From Chromera velia (Eukaryota > Sar > Chromeraceae): 40,493 nt of DNA. The position numbers were made by a program, and so were the translations under genes. Location of the stretch: assembly GCA_018398765.1 (NCBI GenBank), contig JAHBMJ010000429.1, forward strand, positions 7,508 to 48,000, written 5' to 3'. The notes beneath the pieces are model-generated. The model saw only the letters and a list, made by a program, of their open reading frames with translations. It was not told where the DNA came from and did not search any database. Below are positions 32,475 through 40,493 of this stretch, piece after piece (the stretch's first letter is position 1; every line of letters starts with the position of its first letter).

Positions 32475-34002
32475 TCACCTGCAACTCTCCTGCTGAGTGA
32501 TAGTAAAAGAGAATGGTCTCTCCTTCCTCAATGGCTTCCTGTTGGAAAAGAAATCGAATTCCTTTTCCGGAAGCGGTCGAGTTTCCGTTTCCATTTCCTC
32601 ATCCTCCTGTTCTTTGTTGTCTCCGTCTGCAGGCGATCTCATCTTCTTCTCTGTGTCTCTTTCTTGTCCTTCTTTTTTCTCAGGTTGGTCGTTTTGTTCT
32701 TCTTTCCTCACATGCGTATTAAAAATCTCTTCGTTTTCCTTGTAATCTCTGCTGAAGTACGGTTTCACTCTGTGTCTGTTTACCGTTTGGCTTGATTGGC
32801 TTCCCGGCTTTTTGATGACCAGAGTGCGATTCGGTCTCACTTGCGTGATCATGTACGGCTCTTCATACAATGGTGCGAGTGCTTTGCTGATTCTTTTTTG
32901 AGTAGGCGGCTTTTCCAGCCATACGTACATGCCTTCTTTGTATTCCAGTACTTTCTTTGGATCGATGCGAAGCAGTCTGAGCATTCTCTGCTGTGCTGCT
33001 GCCTCAAAAAGTTTTCTTCTATCTTTTGATTCATTTTGCAGCTCAGCAAGAAGCTCAACGTACTCGGGCAGGTCCTCCTGCTTCTGTTAGTGAAACAAGG
33101 TAACGTAGGGGGTGGTTTGGCTGTCGTTGAAAGAGACAAAAGAACGGAGAAACTCCTGTGCTCGTGTGTACTGCAGAATTGTGAGCGAAGGCAGCAAAAG
33201 GAAGGAAGTCTGTCCAGTTCTTTTGGTTTTTGTCAATGTAGCAAGAGAGCACAAACTTCATGTCTTTGTGGAAGCGCTCAAGTCTTCCGTTAGTCTGAGG
33301 GTGATAGCTTGTTGTCTTTACTTTGTCGGTCCCGACTAAATGACATACTGCCTCCATGATCTGTGCAAGCATGTTACTTCCCTGATCAGAAAGAAGCCTG
33401 ATTGGCCTCCTGTATCTGCAGAGAATGGTGTGGACTATACTTTGGGCGATCGTCGATGCCTTGGCGTCTGGAACGGCGTCCACCTCAACCTATCTGCTGG
33501 TGAGGTCCATGTATGTGATTGCATATCATATGCCGTCTTTACTGCAAGTGAATGGTCCCGTGATGTCGATTGCCCACGACGAGAGCGGTTCAACGTTCGA
33601 AAAATTTTGGACCATGAATCTTTCTTGCTGTTTCCTTCTCTTCTTCTCTTAACATTTTCGGCATGATTTGATATGCTTTTTGATGTCTGTGATCATGGAT
33701 GATCAGAAAAAATAGTGAGAGATGTTTTGAATACATCGGTTAATACCTGGGTACCCTTGGAGTTTGCATTCATGAAATTCAGTGAAGACTTTCTCCTTCA
33801 TTCCTTTTGGTACTACCAACAAAAATCTTATTCCTTTTTTGTGCCTGTTCGCAGGAGGAAGTAAACAGAAAAGTATGTCCTCGTGCAATACATAGAGAGG
33901 CGATTGGCCGAGAATGCGTGTTCTCTCTTGACTAGTCAGATTTGTCTGGAAGTCTCCGTTTTTTAGGAATTCACTCATGTGTCGTGTTTCTGGGTCGTCT
34001 TA
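32475..34002 (-). pseudogene. Integrase (degenerate) of the chromovirus
   Basis: A zinc-binding HHCC region is visible but damaged: the second His is Tyr in LQGYPG; the cysteines of CRKC remain. The DDE core is readable: D in AIDITGPF, D in LLSDQGSN, E in NGRLERFH. A GPY/F-like C-terminal module follows (ALAPLYEEPYMITQV). In-frame stops lie at 34000-34002, 33703-33705, 33649-33651, 33526-33528 and 33490-33492, and a frame change lies near 33110. The three catalytic acidic residues survive, but no intact protein can be made. Confidence 0.88.
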
Positions 34003-34159
34003 CTGTGCCTTCTTTATCTCGTCAGGTGAAAATGGATCGGGTAATTCAATGGCTGGTTTGGCCTGCTCTTTCTTTTTCTCTTCTTCCCCCTTCCCTTCCT
34101 GTTTTTCTTCTTCTCCTTCTCTTGTCCTTTTCCTTGCTGCAGCAACTACAAGCGAGTGG

Positions 34160-34660
34160 TCTGTTTCCTCATCTGGAACTGCGGGAGGGAACTGCTCGTG
34201 CACGAAAGGAGGTCGGCTGAGGCTATCTGCGTCCATGTTTAAACGTCCAAGTTTATGTTTTATACCGTACTCATACATAAACAGAGCGATCGACCAATGA
34301 TGAAGTCGTGCGTTGGTGTTTTTCTGCTTTTTAATGTACTCCAACGCTTTGCAATCTGTCCAGGCAGTAAACGGTCATCCGTACAGGTGCTTCTTGAATT
34401 AATTTGTAACCATCCAGTAGAACGCAAATCTTTCTTTCTCTGTTGCTCCCCATTTCTGTTCTGTTTCTGTCAATTTCCGAGAGGCATACTAAATGACTTT
34501 TTCCTTCTGATTTTCGTCTAACTGACAAAGGATGCCTGAAATTGCCTCTCCACTTGCGTCTGTCTTCAAGATGAAGGGCTTATTCAGGTCTGGGTATGCT
34601 AAAACAGGTCATGATGAGAGTGCATTCTTTAGTTTTTGCCATGCTACTTCTTGTAGTTGT
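34160..34660 (-). pseudogene. RNase H of the chromovirus (degenerate)
   Basis: Visible motifs are LKTDASGEAISGIL (first Asp), YASRKLTETEQ, TEKERFAFYW (Glu) and TDCKALEY (Asp; the usual TDH has TDC here). The tether segment HHWSIALFMYEYGIKH and DADSLSR follow. Stops lie at 34609-34611, 34489-34491, 34399-34401 and 34375-34377. Confidence 0.85.
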
Positions 34661-34662
34661 TC

Positions 34663-35480
34663 CTATGTGAAGATGCTGTTCTTCTTTAACAGAGCCAGAA
34701 GGGGTTCTGCGATGTTTGAGAACCCTTCTATATATCGTCTATAGAAGGAACATATACCGATAAAGCTCTTTACTTGCTTAATCGTTCTCGGTCGCTCACA
34801 TTTCTGAATGACCTCTATTCTGTCTGCAGATGGTCTTATACCCTCGTCAGAAACGTCGTGGCCCAGATAGCAAAGCTTTTTAGTCACGAATCTGCACTTC
34901 GAGAAGGCAAGTTTTCCTCCCGCCTCTTTTATTCTCTCCAGCACTTTCTCCAGATCAGTCATGGCCTTCGAGAAAAAGTCCGACACCAGCATGACATCGA
35001 TATAACTTGATACGCACACATCTGGCAAGGCTTAGCCCGCAAACAACTTGTTGACTGCCTTTTGAAAACAGCCAGGCCCGATACTGATTCCCATAGGTAG
35101 GCGAGTGAAGCAGTGCTGACCAAATTCTGTCACGAAAGCAAGTTTTTCCTGATCTGCCTCTCTGACAGCCAACTGAAAGAAGCCACTCTGATAGTCCAAC
35201 AGACTAAAAAATGATTTCCCTTGTAGTCTATGCAGCATTTCATCCATATTTGGGATTGGATATCGATCGACTTTTAGCATAGAATTCAGACGACGCAGGT
35301 TAATGCATACTCGATAGCCGTCTCCTTTTGGTTTCTTTACGATCAAAATTAGGTGCCCCCATTCCGATGAACACGGCTTGATCACTCCTTGTTTTTACAG
35401 GCGTTCAAGGTACTCCTTCAAGACTCCCTTCAAGGCGTATGGAACAGGTCGGGGTCTACTGTAGATTGGTTCTGTTCCCT
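34663..35480 (-). pseudogene. Reverse transcriptase of the chromovirus (degenerate)
   Basis: Ty3-type RT blocks are clear: KQGVIKPCSSEWGHLI, VCINLRRLN, RYPIPNMDE, FSLLDYQSGFFQ (first catalytic Asp), RLPMGISIGPG and KCRFVTKKLCYLGH. The catalytic YxDD box reads YIDV (35004-34993), so the second Asp is lost. Stops lie at 35395-35397, 35032-35034 and 34663-34665. Confidence 0.92.
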
Positions 35481-35489
35481 GTGTGTCAA

Positions 35490-36430
35490 TCTTGCACTCC
35501 GTTCCTTTCCACAGTCCTGGATCATCCTTATGCGGAACGAGACACGTGAAATGAAGAAGAAGGGATCTCAGTTGTTCTTTTTCTGATGGAGATAAGTGAG
35601 ATGCATTTTTGAGTGCTTTTTCTATCTCCTTTCTCGCCTCTGTTTCTTTTTTCTCTCTATTTTGACCCTTACTGTCTGATTGTGATTGATCAGACAGGTT
35701 GAGTGCGGGCTGTTTTGGCACTTGCGGTTCTTTTCTTTTCTCTGGTTCTTCAACCATCACCGAGGCGACGTTCAAGTTAATTGGAAGAGTGAAGGCTTGT
35801 TTGGTGGTGTTGATTGCTATTAATGAGATCTTTCTGTTTTCTACTGTGCTTGTGGTGTTGGCAAAAATGATCCCATGAGGCTTGTTTCTGCAGATTGGGT
35901 CTACAGCAACCGATACCCCGTTTGAGATCCAGGATCCTTTCGGCAGTGGAATTTCAAGGTACGTCACTGTACTCTCTTTGAGAGTTTCTCTTTTTGCTGT
36001 ACTGACAAGCACGGGTAGCAGCATCTTCTTCTTTTCCATCTCACTCATTGGTAAAAGAGGAACAGGAGAGGACTTGTTGCTGTGTAGAGGACACATAAGA
36101 AGTCTGTCTGGTCGAAAGAACATTCTATGTGCGTGTAAGTCAAGAAACGTTTTCCCAAATATTGCGGCATGCTTGATAGAGGAAAAAATGTAAAATTGAA
36201 GCTTTCTGATTCTTTGTAAGTTAAAACAAAGCGAAACTACTCCTTCATTCTCTAGTTTCTTTCCTCCCTCACCTTCGATTAAGAGAGGGGAAGGAAAGGC
36301 TCTAAAGGAAGGGTTTGCCGTTTTCAGCTGTTGTCAGACTTGCGTACTGATCATCACTATATCGGCTCCGGAGTCAATCATTGCAGGCACGACCACATTA
36401 TGATCAAGGGAAACGAAAAGTCCGACTCTT
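35490..36430 (-). pseudogene. Protease and linker of the chromovirus (degenerate)
   Basis: VPAMIDSGADIVMIS carries the retropepsin-type catalytic motif DSGAD. An in-frame TGA (36334-36336) follows within a few codons. The downstream part IFGKTFLDLHAH fits the second conserved block (usually ILGxxFL). A polar linker leads to RT. The frame differs from gag by one, implying a gag-pol frameshift or a later indel. Confidence 0.75.
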
Positions 36431-36913
36431 TGCGAATTTAAGTGGATGTGAGCGACTGATTTCCGTGTGTGTTTCTTACATGTATTCTTCTGTTTTTTCT
36501 TCTCCTTTTCTCCTTTTTCCTGTTTGATCACAAACTCAAGTGCTTTTTCTTTTTTTTTTTCCTCTTCTTCTTTTTCTCTTCCTCTTTTGTTGCCAGTCCT
36601 TACGTAATCAGTCTTCCTATCTGTGGATGACGATAGAGCCATGTCCGTGTCGGTCCGCAGTCGCCCCTGTAAGTCTGCAGACCCTTCAGTGTTTTTGACC
36701 GTTGTGTCGATTCGGAAACCCCCTCTACTGCTGTCCTGCATGCATCGGAGGATTTCTCGAGCCCATAGGTCTGTTCGGCTGCATGAAGGGTGGTCTCTGG
36801 AATTGCTGCCCAGGTCGGTGCTGCTGTGAAGGAAAACCTTGTAGGCTTCTTTGTCCAAGTAGTCTGGCTGTCTGATTTTATGTCAAAAGTCCCTGCCATT
36901 CCGTTCTCTGTTG

Positions 36914-38990
36914 CTAGGGGAAAGGAGGCGGTTTCCCAAGCACTGCAGGGAAAGGAGACGGTCTTTGAAAGACAGCAGGTAGTCTTTGAAATACTGCGGT
37001 TTGCGCTGAAGGAAGCGTCCTGTTTCCTCCAAAACCAAAACCCTGGCATGCTGAGCCTGTAATTCGATTCTCTCTCCGGTCTCGCTGCAGTGTCCTACAT
37101 ATGGGTTTTAGGTGACCCTTTCTGCCGCAATATCCACATTCGTGATCTACAAGAAGAGTGCAGCGGTCACCTGCGTGAGGCACTGCACCTCCACACCGGG
37201 TATATGTGGCTTGAGTGGACACTGCCGCTGCTACATCTGCCGCTGTTTGCGCTGCTGTTTGCGCCGCTGTTTACTGCAGAACTGCGTTAATCAAGGCGGA
37301 TGTCTGTCCTTCAGGAAGAGGAGCGAGCCCTTCTTCTTGATGGTCGGTGATTCTGTTTCCTTCGGAATCCATCATTTCTTCATCTCTTCTCTCGATTGTC
37401 GTGATCTTCCTTACTTTTTCGGCTTTCTCAGTCGTTCCACTGTTCTGTGCAATCAGCTCTGCTGCCCCCACTAATTTGTTGAATGATGTGTATTGCTTTT
37501 GTGTGAGGATTGACTTTGTGATCTTGTCGGACAGTCCTCTCCAGAATTTTTTCATCAGTCTTTCATCCTCGATCGACGAATTTGCTTGTCGATAAAGGGA
37601 AGTGTACCTGTCTGCGTATTCTTGGATTGTTTCTTCTTCTCTTTACTGCAGGTTGTCTAAGCTGGCCTCTGCTCTCTCTATGTGCGGTTCTTTGAGTCCA
37701 AACTTCGAGAAGAATGTGTCTTTCAGGTCAGTGATGGTTTGAATTTTGCTCATTTTTTCATCGGATATGTTTGTGAACCAATCGAGTATTTTTTCGTTAG
37801 ATATGTTTGTGAACCAATCGACTGCATTTCCCTTCAGCGACTTTCGGAAATAGAACAGGACTTGGGTGATGTTCCATTGAAAGGCAGTGGCATCCATCTC
37901 GAAAGCTCTCCAGAAATTTTGTGCATCTTTTCTTTCTCCTGAATATGCATTGATGTCTGCTTTGATTGGGGGGTTATAGAAGTGGTTTGGGGTTGGCAGC
38001 AGTAGAGGGATCGGTAGCAGAGGAGGCAGATCAGCTCTTTGGGTAGAAAAGGGAAGCTGTGAGGGTACCGAAGCCACGCTGTCTGCTTTCGTTTCCTTTA
38101 CGGGCAGTTTGTCTGTGTTAAGCACCAACTCGAATTTTCCTTCTTTTGTAGGTTTGAATGTCACTCCCTGTCTTGCTAATTCCTTCAGGATAGACGGATC
38201 CCATTTCTGTACTTGCGTGGGGCCGGCTGACGTCTTCTTCTGTGCTTCATCGGTCGGTTGATCTGTCATTTCCTCGTCAGGGTCTTCTTTGTTCTCTTCT
38301 CCATTTCTTTTCTCTTCATTATTTTCCTTTCCTTTCTCATTCTCTTATGTCTCATTTTCTTCCATTTTTTTGTCTTGGCTCTCCACCTCCTTTTCTGTTT
38401 CCTTTTTCTTGTTGTTCCGATTTTTATTATAATTGGAGGATTTGCCCTTTTCCTTCTTTTTTGATGGCTCCTTAATTACTTTCTTGGATTTTTCCACATG
38501 TTGAAGAAACTCGTCCATTTCAAGGAATTCGTCAGCGTTGTTTTTCTTCTTGTTCTTTTCTAGTGCTTTTTATTGGGCTGTCAGTTTTTTCTTGGCCTGA
38601 GGCTTTGGAGCTATATTTGGTTCTCTTTCCCTTTTTTTTTTTGACAGAAAAGCCTTCAGTCTACCCAAATGTAGCGAGCGGAGGAAGGAATGTATATAAG
38701 GAGAAGTTGGCGGTTACTGTCGATAAATCTCAGCTGATGTGTGACGTCAAGATTCAGTGCCTTGATGACTTCGTCTGACTGGCGATTATGAGCGACGACT
38801 GTGTATGAATACTGATCCAAAAGGAAGATTTTCAGATTTTGTTGGTCCTCAATGAATTCTGTGTTCCTCTGCAAAATTTTGTTCACGATGAGTCTCGCTC
38901 GTTCTTCCCTCTCTGTTGTGTGCAATTCTAAAAGTTCTCCAGGCAAAATTGCTCAAAGGATCTTTCTCGTTCTGGCTGTGATTTCTTCGG
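36914..38990 (-). pseudogene. gag of the chromovirus (degenerate)
   Basis: It is a single frame apart from stops: 38570-38572, 38345-38347, 37643-37645, 37271-37273 and 36914-36916 (the N-terminal piece 38656-38946 is in another frame). A Lys/Glu-rich region leads to a gag domain with NFWRAFEMDATAFQW, LFYFRKSLKGNAVDWF and a helix-rich second half (YADRYTSLYRQAN). A 36-nt tandem duplication repeats DWFTNIS. A CCHC zinc knuckle lies at 37097-37138. Between 36914 and 36600 the frame is Gln/Pro-rich with several more stops. In intact elements Gag packages RNA into particles. Confidence 0.82.
37097..37138 (-). other. CCHC zinc knuckle in gag
   Basis: CGYCGRKGHLKPIC matches C-x2-C-x4-H-x4-C exactly. 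This is the nucleic acid-binding module of nucleocapsid. Confidence 0.93.
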
Positions 38991-39099
38991 GGTTTGCCTG
39001 GTCAGTTGTTCTTTTTCGCGTCAGATGGGTTTGGAGGATTATTTTTGTATTTCAGTTAGATAGAGTTTTCTGTTTCGTTGCTGATTTCTGTTAAAATCT

Positions 39100-40145
39100 C
39101 GTGATATAAGTAAAAGAAGTTAAAAATTATGAACTTACAGAGAGAAAAAACGACTTGATGAAGTGAGAGAGGTAGGGTTCCGTTGAAGAGCGACAAGAGA
39201 AAGGAGAATCCGAATTCGAAGAAAGACAAAAGGGTTTGTTTAGCTGTGAAGGAAAGATTTGTGCAGCAGAGTGAAATTCCGAACTTGCTGAGGGGAAAGA
39301 TAGCCTGATTTGCAGAAAGATCTCCTTCATAAAAGGAAAGAAAGAGAAGCAATCCAAATTTGAATGAAGAAAGAGTTACTTGTATTTGTCTCGTATGTGC
39401 AGGTAGACTGCTCATATACACGAAGACGGCAAACGAAAAAAGTAAGTCACACAGGAATGGAAGTAGTCGAATTTTCTTTTTGCTTAGCAGGAAAGTCCAA
39501 GTCACAAAACGTACGAACGCTTCGTAATGTGTTTTGCCTTTTGCAGAAGGATAAAAATAAGTCAAATTTACCGTCAGGTAGAATGCGTGAAATTCATAAA
39601 AAGGGCAGGGCTTTGCCATTTACAGAGAAACGAAGAGAGGTCAAATTCACTGTTAGGTAGAATACGTGAAATTCGCAAAAAGGGCAGGGCTTCGCCGTTC
39701 ACAGAGAAACGAAGAGAAGTTAAATTCACTGTCAGGTAGAATGCGTGAAATTCATAAAAAGAGTAGGAAAAGGCGATACAGTCAGAAATTTTAGCAGCGC
39801 TTCACGGTGTGGTCCTGTCTGATGTCGATTTATGGCAGATCGAGGATAGAAAGTGGGGTTCCGTCAGAAATTCCAGCAGCGCTTCGCGATGTGGTCCTGC
39901 TTCTTCTTCTTGCAGATACAGGACACCAAAGGGACAGCCAAGTCGAGGGCATATAAATTGAGGTTTGAGTTGATGGCTCGCAGGTGTGGGCTCCTGTAGT
40001 ATGCGTGTAGATGATCACAGCGTTCTGGTTTCCTCTGGGTGAACCTTCTCTGGGCGAAGAAGGTGGTCTGCGTTGCTTGCAGAATAGTTGTTGTTCGGCA
40101 GAGAAGGTTGGTCTCCGTTCACTCAGCTCTTTGATCTTCTTGATC
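39100..40145 (-). other. Leader (5' untranslated region) of the chromovirus
   Basis: About 1 kb between PBS and gag, without a convincing ORF. It includes three tandem copies of a 79-bp unit (39561-39770) and a pair of ~37-bp repeats at 39781 and 39864. Retroelement leaders hold packaging and translation signals; none is identified here. Confidence 0.6.
39561..39770. repeat. 79-bp tandem repeat, about 2.7 copies
   Basis: Units start at 39561, 39640 and 39719, exactly 79 bp apart, each containing TAGAATRCGTGAAATTC. Most differences between the units are transitions. Confidence 0.9.
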
Positions 40146-40163
40146 TCGAGCTAGGCGTCACCA
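40146..40163 (-). other. Primer-binding site of the chromovirus
   Basis: On minus, TGGTGACGCCTAGCTCGA starts two bases inside the 5' LTR (LTR end CCTTAACA, then CG). The TGG start and position are typical. The matching tRNA is not identified. Confidence 0.65.
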
Positions 40164-40165
40164 CG

Positions 40166-40493
40166 TGTTAAGGTCTACTTAGAGGGGTTGGTGCTAGTGA
40201 GTGCTTGCAGAGGTTCAAGGGTCTTCAGGGCTTGATGTCACTGGAGCGGTTCAGGTCGATCCCTCGTGACAGACTCGATCGATATCAGGAGCATGGAGCT
40301 TTCTTGCGATTCAGCGATCGATCTGATTTCATAGTAGTCTTCCAGAAAGTCTTTCGGAAGTTAGTACAGGACGTTAACGTCCCGTCTCTTTTCTTGTTGA
40401 TCCTTAAAAAGGCAGGTAGCAAGGATTGAACTTATGATCTTCTGTTTGTTAATGTTGTATGTTAATCACTAAGTCATGAACGTAAGCAACACA
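40166..40493 (-). repeat. 5' LTR of the chromovirus (reaches window end)
   Basis: It matches the 3' LTR apart from the missing hAT-like element and a ~48-bp deletion. It holds the empty target CTAGTGAG (40193-40200) and a second tRNA-like module (40411-40493). It probably lacks at most 5 bp of its outer end. Confidence 0.85.

Larger units (their letters stand above)
26007..40493 (-). mobile_element. Ty3/gypsy chromovirus, nearly complete, inactive
   Basis: Direct repeats at 26007-27292 (with an internal insertion) and 40166-40493 are the LTRs. Coding is on minus, so the 5' LTR is the right one. Order on minus: LTR, PBS (40146-40163), leader with tandem repeats, gag, protease, RT, RNase H, integrase, chromodomain, a ~4-kb 3' region, PPT, LTR. 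RT-RNase H-integrase order defines Ty3/gypsy; the C-terminal chromodomain defines chromoviruses, where it is thought to steer integration to modified histones. About 20 in-frame stops and at least two frame changes show it is dead. The window ends within a few bases of the LTR's outer end, so the right target duplication cannot be seen. Confidence 0.93.

Noticed and set aside
34000-38572. A genetic code in which TAA and TAG mean Gln
   Set aside because: Several stops are TGA and several TAG/TGA stops fall on expected Trp or Arg, and the kinase appears to end at a TAA. Mutation of an inactive element explains all of them better.

Overview
The window looks like nuclear DNA of a protist and probably one whole assembly contig: it opens with a G-run, contains a single N, and stops within a few bases of the outer end of an LTR. 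The organism is inferred to be an alveolate alga, with a chromerid (Chromera-like) genome as my best guess. The grounds are intron-rich genes, introns built of microsatellites, a fused cytochrome b5 front-end desaturase, a NAK-family kinase, a centrin/calmodulin-like EF-hand protein, and a chromodomain-bearing Ty3/gypsy element. No rRNA or other taxonomic marker is present, so this is not proven. Layout: 1-3430 holds no gene I can support. 3431-5945 is a short non-autonomous LTR element on the minus strand. A hAT-like element (5948-6875) is inserted at its right edge with an 8-bp target duplication. 6884-10952 is intergenic and low-complexity. The host genes follow. A front-end desaturase (10953-13150, minus, 2 exons) has all three His boxes. 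A NAK-family (AAK1/GAK-like) protein kinase (14169-20750, minus, about 10 exons) has introns that contain most of the window's microsatellites. A divergently transcribed EF-hand protein (22280-24505, plus, 6 exons) lies beyond a GC-rich block and a perfect dyad that could form a shared promoter region. 24506-26006 is intergenic and AT-richer. 26007-40493 is a nearly complete but dead Ty3/gypsy chromovirus on the minus strand. Its order, read on minus, is 5' LTR (right end), PBS, repeated leader, gag with a CCHC knuckle, protease, RT, RNase H, integrase, chromodomain, a long 3' region, PPT and 3' LTR. The 3' LTR carries a second copy of the hAT-like element, and the 5' LTR preserves the empty site. 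The three host genes are unrelated in function: lipid desaturation, a probable clathrin-adaptor-type kinase, and a calcium sensor. They look intact, with GT-AG introns whose phases match, and they use TGA (desaturase, EF-hand) and TAA (kinase) stops. The transposons are decayed. The chromovirus has about 20 in-frame stops, most at positions where the family or context predicts Gln, Arg or Trp, as expected from C-to-T (or G-to-A) change. The most unusual signals are this decay pattern, a tRNA-like A-box/B-box/T-run module inside the chromovirus LTR, a structured motif shared by the two unrelated retroelements, and a 611-bp duplication joined by the single N that differs only by transitions.
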